From NCBI RefSeq assembly GCF_014195485.1, contig NZ_JACIBU010000001.1, positions 620,001 to 684,000 on the forward strand: a stretch of 64,000 bases of DNA, read 5' to 3'. A program made the translations under genes and the position numbers. A model generated the notes under the pieces. It searched no databases and was not told the origin of the DNA. It worked only from the letters and a program-made list of their open reading frames with translations. The DNA is from Modestobacter versicolor. Its GTDB lineage: Bacteria > Actinomycetota > Actinomycetes > Mycobacteriales > Geodermatophilaceae. Shown here one piece after another: positions 8,755 to 16,793 of this stretch; within the stretch, counting starts at the first letter, position 1; each line of letters begins with the position of its first letter.

Positions 8755-9674
8755 CAGCTGGTCTCCTCCAGGCCGAGGAGGAAGGCGGTGTTCCGGCAGA
8801 TCATCTGGCGGATGTCGGCGGCGGGGATGCCGTGGTCGAGCAGCTGCTGGACCACCAGCAGGTAGGCGTCGACCGGCAGCGGGTTGCCCACCTGGCCGAG
8901 GTCGGAGTCGATGACGGTCCGCTCCGGGCCGATCTTGCGGATCCAGTCGACGAGCTGCTCGATCGGCCAGTCGGGCGCCTTCACCCGCGGGTCGTACATG
9001 GACAGCTCGTGCTCGACGAAGGCGCCGAGGCTCAGCATCTTCTCGATCGCCTGGTCGGAGGCCTTGATGATGTAGTCGGGGTGGTGGACCAGCATCCGCG
9101 TCACCCCGTTGCGGCTGGCGGTCTCGAAGAAGGCGACCATCGAGTCGCCGTCCAGGTGCCCGCCGGTGAGCAGGATCCCGGCGTCGGCGACCAGCCGGGT
9201 GACCAGGTCGGTCTGCTCGGAGACCTCACCGGAGGCGTCGAAGACCGACACCTCGGTCTCGTGGAGGTTGCCGGTGTTGTGCGGGAAGCCGTCGTCGTGC
9301 CGGTGGGCCTCGATGTGCTGCGCCGCCGAGACCGTCGGGCCCCAGACGCACTTCCCGCCCATGTTGATCGCCACCGCGACGGCCGACGGGTTCATCCCGC
9401 CCACCTCGGAGTTGAGCGCCACGCCGCCGTACATCGGCGTCGGCGCGTCTGCCAGCCGCGGGCCCATGGCCAGCAGGTCCATGACGGTGTTGTGGTGGTG
9501 CGACTTCACCAGGGCCGCCCGCATGCCGATCCGCGCGCCCTCGTAGGAGGCCTCGACGTGGTCGAGGCGGCGGGGGAACGGGCTGGGTCCGGAGTGGCAG
9601 TGCAGGTCGACCGTGCCGTCCAGGACCTTCAACAGTGCCGGCGACGGCTCGACGGCGGTGCCTGCGGTGACCAT
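8754..9674 (-). CDS. DUF6282-family amidohydrolase-like protein
   Basis: 306-residue protein resembling the metal-dependent amidohydrolase/PHP barrel proteins annotated as DUF6282. It carries clustered metal-ligand-type residues: VDLHCHSGPSPF at about residue 20, KSHHHNT, LTGGHLDGDS, VHHPDYI and a late aspartate in VIDSDLGQVG. First gene of the seven-gene operon; ATG 9674 has a good AGGAG ribosome site about 9 nt upstream. It probably opens an amide, lactam, lactone or ring in the first degradation step, but no reaction is established for the family. The 181-bp gap to the divergent IclR gene holds the presumed operator. Confidence 0.78.
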   Translation of the reverse strand: MVTAGTAVEPSPALLKVLDGTVDLHCHSGPSPFPRRLDHVEASYEGARIGMRAALVKSHHHNTVMDLLAMGPRLADAPTPMYGGVALNSEVGGMNPSAVAVAINMGGKCVWGPTVSAAQHIEAHRHDDGFPHNTGNLHETEVSVFDASGEVSEQTDLVTRLVADAGILLTGGHLDGDSMVAFFETASRNGVTRMLVHHPDYIIKASDQAIEKMLSLGAFVEHELSMYDPRVKAPDWPIEQLVDWIRKIGPERTVIDSDLGQVGNPLPVDAYLLVVQQLLDHGIPAADIRQMICRNTAFLLGLEETS

Positions 9675-9706
9675 CGGGGCGCTCCTCGTGTTCGGGATGT
9701 GACGTC

Positions 9707-9795
9707 GATGTTCAACCTATGCACAGCGACTCGGCCGTGTCCAGCACTGCGACGGCCTGATGTTCATGATGCGAAATCGGTGATTGCATCCTGAA
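9707..9795. promoter_or_regulatory. Divergent control region with IclR-type inverted repeat
   Basis: Between the catabolic operon and its divergent IclR gene lies an imperfect inverted repeat, TTCATGATGC (9763-9772) and GCATCCTGAA (9786-9795), matching at 9 of 10 positions with a 13-nt spacer. The octamer GATGTTCA occurs at 9707-9714 and again at 9759-9766, where it overlaps the left arm. Position and symmetry fit an operator for the adjacent regulator controlling both directions. No binding data; inference only. Confidence 0.55.
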
Positions 9796-9855
9796 CTCAT
9801 GGCTGCTTCACTCTGTGACGCAGAGCGCACCGGGCGCTCGCGGGAGGAGCAGCAC

Positions 9856-10644
9856 ATGGAGGTCGCCGTCCGCGGCCAGCAGGCCCCGCCGGCACCGCCG
9901 GCGGGCCGCACCCCGGTGGTCGCCGACCCAGAGCGGGCGCTCATCCAGGCGATCGACCGGGCGGCCAACGTGCTGGCGCTGCTCGACCAGGACACCCGCC
10001 GGCTGACCGCGCCCCTGGTCGCCGAGCGGCTCGGCCTCAACCGCACGACCGCGCACCGCTACCTGCAGTCGCTGCAGCAGGCCGGGTTCCTCAGCGCCAG
10101 CGCCGGCCCCGGGCCGCTGCTGGACCAGCTGTCCGCCCTGGTCTCGGTGCGCCAGCAGCTGATCACCTTCGCGCCCTCGATCATGCGCCAGCTGGCCGAC
10201 ACCACCGGCCTGACCAGCGTGCTCAGCTTCCTCGGTCGCACCGGCGCCGTGGTCACGCTGGTCGAGGAGCCGCAGCAGACCACGATCCTGCTCACCGTCC
10301 GGGTCGGCACGGTGCTCGAGGTGAAGGCGGCGCAGACCCGGGTGCTGCTGGCCTTCCAGTCCGACCCGCGCGCGGTCACCCGGGCGCACGCGACGCTCAC
10401 CGAGGCGCAGGCCGCGGTCGAGCGGCAGGCGCTGCACGACGTCCGGCGGCACCGGCTCGCCTGGGCCGACCTCGACCGGGTCGGGCTCGCGTCGGTGGCC
10501 GTCCCGGTGCTGGCGACCTACGACGTCCAGGCGGCGATGGCGCTGATCGGCACCAGCACGATGCTCAACCCCTCCGACTCCGCGGAGCGGGTCCACGCCC
10601 TCCAGGAGGCGGCGTCCACGCTCGGCTCCATGGTCGCCGGCTGA
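9856..10644 (+). CDS. IclR-family transcriptional regulator (first)
   Basis: 262-residue regulator with an N-terminal winged helix-turn-helix (about residues 30-90: LLDQDTRRLTAPLVAERLGLNRTTAHRYL) and a C-terminal GAF-like effector domain. ATG 9856 is chosen because GGAGGAG lies 6 nt upstream; an in-frame ATG at 9799 is less well supported. The domain boundary is compact and the C-terminal domain lacks some residues of longer IclR proteins. It is divergent from the catabolic operon and directly upstream of the importer genes, so it probably controls both in response to the substrate or an intermediate. Confidence 0.9.
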   Translation: MEVAVRGQQAPPAPPAGRTPVVADPERALIQAIDRAANVLALLDQDTRRLTAPLVAERLGLNRTTAHRYLQSLQQAGFLSASAGPGPLLDQLSALVSVRQQLITFAPSIMRQLADTTGLTSVLSFLGRTGAVVTLVEEPQQTTILLTVRVGTVLEVKAAQTRVLLAFQSDPRAVTRAHATLTEAQAAVERQALHDVRRHRLAWADLDRVGLASVAVPVLATYDVQAAMALIGTSTMLNPSDSAERVHALQEAASTLGSMVAG

Positions 10645-10660
10645 GTCGGAAAGGGCTCCC

Positions 10661-11581
10661 ATGGCAACGCTCGACACCGCTTCGACCACGAGTCCCCCGA
10701 CGAGGCACCCCGCACGCACCGACGGCGCCACCCGGCGGACGCCGAAGCCGCACTGGCTGCTGCTGGTCCCGGCGCTCGCCCTGCTCGGCGTGGTGCTGCT
10801 GCTCCCGCTGGCGCAGAGCTTCCTGCGCAGCGTCGGCGCACCGGACCTGACCGACGAGAACTACCGGACGCTGTTCACCGACGGCGTGACGATGCGGGTG
10901 CTGCTGCGCACCGTGCGCACGGCCCTGCTGGTCACCGTGATCGCCTTCGCGTTCGGCTACCCCTACGCGTACGTGATGACCCGGGTGGGCCCGCGGATGC
11001 GCGCCGTCCTGCTGGTGATCGTGCTGGTGCCGTTCTGGACCTCGGTGATGGCCCGCAACTTCGCCTGGATCCTGATCCTGCAGCGCGGCGGCCCGGTCAA
11101 CGAGTTCTCCAAGCTGTTCGGGCTGGACGTCGTGCTCTACGGCAACGTCTCCGGCGTCGCGATCGCGATGAGCCAGGTGCTGCTGCCGTTCATGGTGCTG
11201 CCGCTGTTCAGCGCGCTCGGCGGCATCGACCGCCGGCTGCTGCTGGCCGCCCGCGGCCTCGGCTCCTCGCCGGTGGTCGCCTTCTGGAAGATCTACTGGC
11301 CGCTGTCCCGGGCCGGCGTCACCGCCGGGCTGATCCTGGTCTTCACCCTGAGCCTGGGCTTCTACGTCACCCCGGCCCTGCTCGGCACGCCCCAGGAGTC
11401 GCTGATCGCGCAGCTGCTGGCCCAGCGCACCACCCAGCTCCTGGACTTCGAGGGCGCCGGCGCGCTCGGGATGGTCGTCCTGGTGATCACCCTGGTCCTG
11501 GTGGCCTGGGCGAACCGCATCGGCGGCACCGTCTCGGCCATCGGCGTCGTCGCCACCTCCGGCACGAAGGAAGCCCGATGA
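10661..11581 (+). CDS. Polyamine-type ABC importer permease, PotB type
   Basis: 306-residue permease with six predicted membrane helices. After a disordered N-terminus (about 30 residues) comes the first helix (LLLVPALALLGVVLLLPLAQSF). The EAA loop reads LLAARGLGSSPVVAFWKIYWPLSR, typical of the spermidine/putrescine/iron/opine class. ATG 10661 follows an AAGG site and lies 17 nt after the regulator gene. Its end overlaps the next permease start by 4 nt. Works with the PotC-type permease, the PotA-type ATPase and the lipoprotein encoded at 13.8 kb. Confidence 0.9.
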   Translation: MATLDTASTTSPPTRHPARTDGATRRTPKPHWLLLVPALALLGVVLLLPLAQSFLRSVGAPDLTDENYRTLFTDGVTMRVLLRTVRTALLVTVIAFAFGYPYAYVMTRVGPRMRAVLLVIVLVPFWTSVMARNFAWILILQRGGPVNEFSKLFGLDVVLYGNVSGVAIAMSQVLLPFMVLPLFSALGGIDRRLLLAARGLGSSPVVAFWKIYWPLSRAGVTAGLILVFTLSLGFYVTPALLGTPQESLIAQLLAQRTTQLLDFEGAGALGMVVLVITLVLVAWANRIGGTVSAIGVVATSGTKEAR

Positions 11582-12429
11582 CCGCGACCGAGCTCGACGT
11601 CCCCGCCGCGCCCGCTCCGCCGCGCGCCCGGCGCCGCTCCCGGGGGGTGGACGCCGTCCCGTGGTGGCTGCGGCTGGTGGTCGCCGCCGGGGCCCTCTAC
11701 TTCGTGCTGCCCACGCTGTTCGTCATCCCGATGAGCTTCAGCTCGTCGACGACCTTCAGCTTCCCGCCGGAGGGCTTCTCGCTGCAGCTGTACCGGAACT
11801 TCTTCACCGACCCGGTGTGGCTGACCTCGCTGCGCAACTCGTTCGTCGTCGCGCTGGTCGCCGCGACGCTGGCCACGCTGGTCGGCACCGCCGCGGCCGT
11901 CGGGCTGCACCACCTCACCGGCCGGCTGGCCCGGCTCGCCCGCACGGTGCTGATGATCTCGATCGTCACGCCGGGCATCGTGATCGCGGTCGTCGTCTAC
12001 ATCTCCTTCCTCAAGTGGCACCTGGTCGGCAGCTTCGCCGGGTACGTGCTGGCGCACGCCGCGCTCGGCATGCCGTTCGTGCTGGTGTCGGTCACCAGCG
12101 CGCTGAGCGGCTTCGACTCCAAGCTGCTGCGCGCCTCGGCGTCGCTGGGGGCGACCCCGCTGCGCACCTTCACGCGGGTGACCATGCCGCTGATCAGCCG
12201 GGGCATCGTCACCGGCGCCGTGTTCGCGTTCGTGACCTCCTTCGACGAGGTGGTCATCGCGCTCTTCCTGCGTTCCCCGACCTTCCAGACGCTGCCGGTC
12301 CAGATGTTCAACAGCGTCACCTTCGAGGTCGACCCGACCATCGCCGCGACGTCCTCCCTGGTGGTCAGCGCGGTCACCGTTGTCTGCCTCGTCCCGCTGC
12401 TGCTGGGCAGCCGGCGCAAGAACCGATAA
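11578..12429 (+). CDS. Polyamine-type ABC importer permease, PotC type
   Basis: 283-residue second permease of the same importer. An N-terminal proline/arginine-rich tail is followed by about six helices. The EAA loop is LLRASASLGATPLRTFTRVTMPLIS, and the segment TSFDEVVIALFL before the last helices is a PotC hallmark. ATG 11578 overlaps the PotB-type gene (ATGA). The next gene begins 10 nt after its stop behind AAGGAG. The substrate is unknown; related systems import polyamines, Fe(III), phosphonates, gamma-aminobutyrate or opines. Confidence 0.9.
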   Translation: MTATELDVPAAPAPPRARRRSRGVDAVPWWLRLVVAAGALYFVLPTLFVIPMSFSSSTTFSFPPEGFSLQLYRNFFTDPVWLTSLRNSFVVALVAATLATLVGTAAAVGLHHLTGRLARLARTVLMISIVTPGIVIAVVVYISFLKWHLVGSFAGYVLAHAALGMPFVLVSVTSALSGFDSKLLRASASLGATPLRTFTRVTMPLISRGIVTGAVFAFVTSFDEVVIALFLRSPTFQTLPVQMFNSVTFEVDPTIAATSSLVVSAVTVVCLVPLLLGSRRKNR

Positions 12430-12439
12430 GGAGCTGGCC

Positions 12440-13564
12440 ATGCCCGCCACCACCGTCCTCCCGCCCGTCGCCCCCGTCCTGGCCAAGGCCGGGACGCAGA
12501 TCCGGCTGACCGACGTCGTCAAGGACTACGGCCTGGCCGTGCCCGCCGTCGACGGGGTCTCCCTGACGATCGAGCCGGGGGAGTTCATGACCCTGCTCGG
12601 CCCGTCGGGCTCGGGGAAGACCACGACGCTGAACCTCATCGCCGGGTTCGAGACGCTCACCTCCGGGCACATCTCGTTCAACGGGGACGACGTCAGCACG
12701 CTCCCGCCGCACAAGCGGAACCTCGGGATGCTCTTCCAGAACTACGCGCTCTTCCCGCACATGACGGTGGCGCAGAACGTGGCCTACCCGCTGCGCGAGC
12801 GGAAGGTGCCCAAGCCCGAGATCGCCCGCCGGGTGGCCGAGGTGCTCGAGCTCGTCCAGCTCACCGGCCGCGACGACAACGTGCCCGCGCAGCTGTCCGG
12901 TGGGCAGCAGCAGCGGGTGGCGCTGGCCCGGGCCATCGTGTTCGGCCCGAAGGCGCTGCTGCTCGACGAGCCGCTCGGCGCGCTCGACCGCAACCTGCGC
13001 GGCGCCCTGCAGGCGGAGATCCAGCGCATCCACCGGGAGGTCGGGTCGACGTTCGTCTTCGTCACCCACGACCAGGAGGAGGCCATGAGCCTCTCCGACC
13101 GGATCGCGCTGTTCAACAACGGGAAGATCGAGCAGGTCGGCTCACCCGAGACGCTGTACAAGGCGCCGGAGACGCTGTTCACCGCCCGCTTCCTCGGCGA
13201 CTCGAACGTCTTCGAGCTGGCCCAGGCGCCGGGCAGCACCGTGGTGTGGGCCGACCGCAGCTGGTCGGTCGAGCCGCGCACGGTGTCCGACCGGGCGCGG
13301 GCGGGGTCGCAGGCCGCGCTGGTGGTGCGGCCGGAGGACGTGCACATCGCGGTGAGCGCCGACGCCGTCCCGGCCGGTGTCTCCGCGGTGCCGGCGACGG
13401 TCACCGATGTCCAGTACCTCGGCTCGTACCGCACCGTCGTCCTCGCCTACGCCGGCGGCGTGGTGGGCCGCGCGCGGGTGGACGCATCGGAGACGCAGCT
13501 GGCCGTCGGCGAGCAGGTGACGGCCTGGTGGCGGGTCGAGCGGCAGCGGGTGGTCTCGCGCTGA
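12440..13564 (+). CDS. Polyamine-type ABC importer ATPase, PotA type
   Basis: 374-residue ATPase: Walker A GPSGSGKTT, Q-loop MLFQNYALFPHMTV, signature LSGGQQQR, Walker B LLLDEPLGALD, H-loop VTHDQEEA, followed by a C-terminal TOBE domain (about residues 285-374) typical of PotA/UgpC regulatory ATPases. ATG 12440 has AAGGAG 7 nt upstream. A strong hairpin follows 12 nt after the stop, so expression of the lipoprotein gene beyond it may rely on read-through or on its own promoter. Confidence 0.92.
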   Translation: MPATTVLPPVAPVLAKAGTQIRLTDVVKDYGLAVPAVDGVSLTIEPGEFMTLLGPSGSGKTTTLNLIAGFETLTSGHISFNGDDVSTLPPHKRNLGMLFQNYALFPHMTVAQNVAYPLRERKVPKPEIARRVAEVLELVQLTGRDDNVPAQLSGGQQQRVALARAIVFGPKALLLDEPLGALDRNLRGALQAEIQRIHREVGSTFVFVTHDQEEAMSLSDRIALFNNGKIEQVGSPETLYKAPETLFTARFLGDSNVFELAQAPGSTVVWADRSWSVEPRTVSDRARAGSQAALVVRPEDVHIAVSADAVPAGVSAVPATVTDVQYLGSYRTVVLAYAGGVVGRARVDASETQLAVGEQVTAWWRVERQRVVSR

Positions 13565-13576
13565 CGACGTCGCGCG

Positions 13577-13604
13577 GCGCCGCCCGGGAGACCCCGGGCG
13601 GCGC
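13577..13604 (+). terminator. Strong GC hairpin after the importer ATPase gene
   Basis: Perfect 12-bp stem GCGCCGCCCGGG / CCCGGGCGGCGC with loop AGAC, 12 nt after the ATPase stop. There is no T-run. It may partly terminate transcription so that the three inner-membrane/ATPase genes and the binding protein are expressed at different levels. Confidence 0.6.
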
Positions 13605-13758
13605 TCAGCCATGCCCGCGTCCGGCGCCGCCGATGAGCCGCTGACCTGCGCGTTCACCATGCGGACCGCTGCGTCGCACGGCAGTGCAACTTTCTCAGAT
13701 GCCGTCTCCGACATGCTTGCTCCACCACTTCCAGCGGGGCTAGCGTTCACATCGCGAT

Positions 13759-13775
13759 GGCATACATCACATGCC
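13759..13775. promoter_or_regulatory. Inverted repeat upstream of the binding-protein gene
   Basis: GGCAT (13759-13763) and ATGCC (13771-13775) form a symmetric pair with a 7-nt spacer, preceded by the small palindrome CATCGCGATG. It sits about 50 bp before the lipoprotein start in a 263-bp gap that is less GC-rich than its neighbours. Possible operator of that gene's own promoter; low certainty. Confidence 0.3.
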
Positions 13776-13827
13776 GAACATCTGGTCCGGGGCTCTCGGT
13801 CCCGCAACTCAAAGGGAAGTGACAACG

Positions 13828-14928
13828 GTGCCACGATCCAAGCGCGCGTTCGGAGCCCTCGGTGCGATCGTCCTGACGGCCTCGCTGGCCGCGTGCGGGA
13901 GCGACGACGACGGCGGTGGTGACGCCGCCGCCACCGGTTCCGCCGGCGGCAGCTCCGCCGCGGACGAGGCCCAGCTGACCTTCGTCGGCTACGGCGGCGA
14001 CGGCCAGGACGCGATGATCAAGGACTGGCAGGAGCCCTACACCGCCGAGAACTCCGGTGTCACCTTCGTCAACACCTCGCCGCCGGACGTCGCGCAGGTC
14101 AAGGCGCAGGTCGAGGCGGGGGCGGTCTCCTGGGACGTCGTCGCCGTCGCGCCGGCGGCCGCGCAGCAGAACTGCGGCACGCTGTTCGAGGAGATCGACT
14201 ACTCCGGTGTCCCGGAGGCCGACCTGGTCGAGCAGGCGGTCGGCGAGTGCTACGTCGGCGGGTTCATCAACTCCACGCCGCTGGCCTACCGCACCGACGC
14301 CTTCCCGGACCCGAGCAAGGCCCCGAAGACCGTCGCGGACTTCTTCGACACGGAGGAGTTCCCCGGCCAGCGGGGTTTCGTGACCAACGTGCAGAACGGC
14401 ATCCTCGAGTACCCGCTGCTGGCCGACGGCGTGGCGCCCGACGAGCTGTACCCGCTGGACGTCGACCGGGCGCTGGAGAAGCTGGACTCGATCCGCGACG
14501 ACACGACCTTCGCCCCCAACGTCGGCGCGCTGCAGCAGGCGGTCGGCTCCGGCCAGGTCGACATGTTCTTCCTGCCCGACTCGCGGCTGGTGCCGCTGCT
14601 GGACCAGGGCACCGACATCACCGTGGTCTGGGACCAGACCGTCACCACGCTGAGCGCCTTCGCGGTGCCGAAGGGCGCGCCGAATGCCGCGGCCGCCGGG
14701 CGGTTCGTCTCCTCGCTCACCAGCCCGACCGCCTCTGCCGCGATCTCCGAGGACCTGGGCACCGCGCCGGTCAACACCAGCGCCGAGCCGCAGCTCTCGG
14801 AGAACCAGAAGGCGGTCGAGGTGTACGGGCCGGTGAACGAGGGCGAGACCGTCATGCAGGACGTCGACTGGTACGCCGACAACTACAACGACGTCACCGC
14901 CCAGCTGACGAACTGGCTGGCCGGCTGA
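13828..14928 (+). CDS. ABC importer substrate-binding lipoprotein
   Basis: 366-residue extracellular solute-binding protein of the polyamine/iron type. From GTG 13828 (AAGGGA 10 nt upstream) the N-terminus is a lipoprotein signal: basic start, hydrophobic core, lipobox SLAAC, then an acidic, Gly/Ala/Ser-rich linker to about residue 50. The mature part begins with LTFVGYGGDGQDAM and has the usual two-lobed periplasmic-binding pattern, including INSTPLAYRTD and FAVPKGAPNA. It is the ligand-capturing partner of the permeases and ATPase upstream and fixes the importer's specificity, which I cannot assign. Its late position in the operon is somewhat unusual. Confidence 0.9.
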   Translation: MPRSKRAFGALGAIVLTASLAACGSDDDGGGDAAATGSAGGSSAADEAQLTFVGYGGDGQDAMIKDWQEPYTAENSGVTFVNTSPPDVAQVKAQVEAGAVSWDVVAVAPAAAQQNCGTLFEEIDYSGVPEADLVEQAVGECYVGGFINSTPLAYRTDAFPDPSKAPKTVADFFDTEEFPGQRGFVTNVQNGILEYPLLADGVAPDELYPLDVDRALEKLDSIRDDTTFAPNVGALQQAVGSGQVDMFFLPDSRLVPLLDQGTDITVVWDQTVTTLSAFAVPKGAPNAAAAGRFVSSLTSPTASAAISEDLGTAPVNTSAEPQLSENQKAVEVYGPVNEGETVMQDVDWYADNYNDVTAQLTNWLAG

Positions 14929-14990
14929 CCTCTCCTCCGGGCGGGTGGCGTCGCGTCCCCGGAGTCCTCCAGGCGAACTAGTCTTCGCGC

Positions 14991-15752
14991 ATGGCGAACT
15001 CCGAGGACGCGACGTCGACCGCCGACATCCGCGCCGTCGCCCGCGTCGGCCAGATCTGCGCCCTGTTCGGCCCGGGGGTCGTCGAGCTGTCGGCGGCGGA
15101 CATCGCCGACGCGACCGGGCTCAACCGGACGACGGCCTACCGCTACTGCGCCTCCATGGCGGCGGCCGGGATCCTGGAGCGGGGGGTCCGGCGGGGGACC
15201 TTCGCGCTGGGCCGGCTGATGCTCGAGCTGGGCATCCAGGCGCTGGGGCGCCAGCGGATCGTGGAGATCGCCGGGCCGCACCTGCAACGGCTGCGGACGG
15301 CGGTGCGGATGACGGCGGTGCTCAGCATCCGCGGGGCCAACGGCCCGGTCGTGGCGCTGGCCGAGGAGGACACCAGCCGGGTCGTGGTGGTGACCGTGCA
15401 CCCCGGGACGAAGCTCGACCCGACCGCGGCCCAGTCGCAGCTGATGCTCGCCTACGGCGACGCCGCCGCGATGGAGGCGGCCACGGCCGGGCTGCCGGCG
15501 GCGCAGCGGGCACGCCTGGAGACCGACGTCTACTCCGCCCGGCGGCAGGGCTACAGCGTGGTCTGGAACGACAGCACGTACGCCGTGGCCGCCCCGGTGT
15601 TCGACGACAAGGGGCTGGTGGCGACCGTGGCACTGCTCGGTGCCGGCGAGCTCGACCTCGAGCAGACCCTGGAGCAGCTGCTGGCGACCGCCGACGCGCT
15701 CAGCGCCGAGCTCGGGCACGCGAGGGACTCCTCGCCCCGCGTCGTCGGCTGA
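14991..15752 (+). CDS. IclR-family transcriptional regulator (second)
   Basis: 253 residues; N-terminal winged HTH (about 15-75, with LSAADIADATGLNRTTAYRYC) and a C-terminal IclR effector domain ending at about residue 245. It is a diverged paralogue of the regulator at 9856, sharing the GLNRTTA(H/Y)RY recognition-helix stretch, so both may bind related sites. No clear ribosome site precedes ATG 14991, which suggests a leaderless or weak start. It lies 62 nt after the binding-protein gene and 41 nt before an NTF2-like gene. Confidence 0.88.
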   Translation: MANSEDATSTADIRAVARVGQICALFGPGVVELSAADIADATGLNRTTAYRYCASMAAAGILERGVRRGTFALGRLMLELGIQALGRQRIVEIAGPHLQRLRTAVRMTAVLSIRGANGPVVALAEEDTSRVVVVTVHPGTKLDPTAAQSQLMLAYGDAAAMEAATAGLPAAQRARLETDVYSARRQGYSVVWNDSTYAVAAPVFDDKGLVATVALLGAGELDLEQTLEQLLATADALSAELGHARDSSPRVVG

Positions 15753-15793
15753 CCGATCGACCTGCGCGACGCGCGCGGACAGGAGAGAGCTCG

Positions 15794-16444
15794 ATGACCC
15801 CGGACCCGACGGGCCCCGCCGACGCAGCGGTCCGGCAGGAGCTGTTCGACCTCGTCCGGCGCGAGCGCTTCGCCCGTGACCAGCGGCGGTTCGCCGTGAT
15901 GGCCGACTGCTTCCACGAGAACGCCTGGGTGCGCACCACCTGGTACGACGGCGTCGGGGGGCAGGCCTACGTCGACTCGACGCGCGACCTGCTGGGCGAC
16001 GCCCCCGCGGGCCCGTTCTCCGGGAAGCACTGGGTCTTCCCGGCCTTCGCGACCGTGGCCGGCGACCGGGCGACCGTGGAGAGCCCGGCGAAGATCTTCC
16101 TGCGGGAGGAGGTCGGCGGCGTCCAGGCCGACGTGCACACCTGCTGCCGGTTCTTCTCCCGGGCGGTGCGGCAGCACGGCCGGTGGCGGCTGCTGACCTT
16201 CCACGTCCTGTTCGAGTGGGACGAGCTGCGGCCGGTGGTGCCCGGCCAGGTGCCCGACCTGGACCACGAGCTGCTCGCCACGATCCGCCCGTCGTACCGG
16301 TACCTCGGCTACGTCCAGCGGACGCGGGGCGTGGACCTGGACCCCGACCTGCTCGGCGACGACCGGTGGGCCGACCTGGTCGCCTTCCACGAGCGCGAGG
16401 ACGCCTGGCTGGCCGGCGTCGGGTCGATCGACGACCCGAGGTAG
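15794..16444 (+). CDS. NTF2/SnoaL-like protein
   Basis: 216-residue protein with an N-terminal alpha+beta NTF2-like fold (about residues 10-150): the helix ELFDLVRRERFARDQRRF, FHENAWVRTTWYDG, then alternating strands to HGRWRLLTFHVLFEWD. This fold is shared by SnoaL cyclases, ketosteroid isomerases and the small subunits of ring-hydroxylating dioxygenases. ATG 15794 follows AGGAGAG. It is the last gene of the plus-strand side of the catabolic island and could be a small hydratase or isomerase of the pathway. No catalytic residues can be assigned with confidence. Confidence 0.7.
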   Translation: MTPDPTGPADAAVRQELFDLVRRERFARDQRRFAVMADCFHENAWVRTTWYDGVGGQAYVDSTRDLLGDAPAGPFSGKHWVFPAFATVAGDRATVESPAKIFLREEVGGVQADVHTCCRFFSRAVRQHGRWRLLTFHVLFEWDELRPVVPGQVPDLDHELLATIRPSYRYLGYVQRTRGVDLDPDLLGDDRWADLVAFHEREDAWLAGVGSIDDPR

Positions 16445-16451
16445 CCCCGGT

Positions 16452-16730
16452 TCAGGCGGACACGGCGAGGGCCGCGGGCGTGGTGACGCCGACGGTGAGC
16501 ACGCTGGGCAGCCGGTGCAGCCGGGAGGTGACCAGGTCGATCTCGTGCTCGGTGGCGACCAGGTCGAGGTTGACCGTCCACCGGCCACCGCCGGCCTCCT
16601 CGGCCTCGAGCCGGGTGAAGGCGTGCTGGCGTCCCATCAGCATGGTGACGACGCGGTGCAGGCCCGGCGCGTCGGTGACGACGACGCGGACCTTGGCGGG
16701 GGTGGTGGCAGGAGCGGGGTGCGCGGGCAT
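16452..16730 (-). CDS. Stand-alone ACT-domain protein (acetolactate synthase small-subunit-like)
   Basis: 92 residues, almost entirely one ACT domain: VRVVVTDAPGLHRVVTMLMGRQHAFTRLEA, then WTVNLDLVATEHEIDLVTSRLHRLPSVLTV. This beta-alpha-beta-beta-alpha-beta pattern matches the first half of IlvN/IlvH and IlvM-like regulatory subunits. ATG 16730 is chosen because GGAGG stands 5 nt upstream; an in-frame ATG at 16787 would add 19 poorly conserved residues. No acetolactate synthase large subunit is nearby, so it may act in trans or bind an amino acid as an independent sensor. Confidence 0.75.
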   Translation of the reverse strand: MPAHPAPATTPAKVRVVVTDAPGLHRVVTMLMGRQHAFTRLEAEEAGGGRWTVNLDLVATEHEIDLVTSRLHRLPSVLTVGVTTPAALAVSA

Positions 16731-16793
16731 GGGGGCCTCCGGGCCGGGTGCGGCCCTGGTCAGCGGGTGAGCGACCTCGACGGGCATGCGCTC

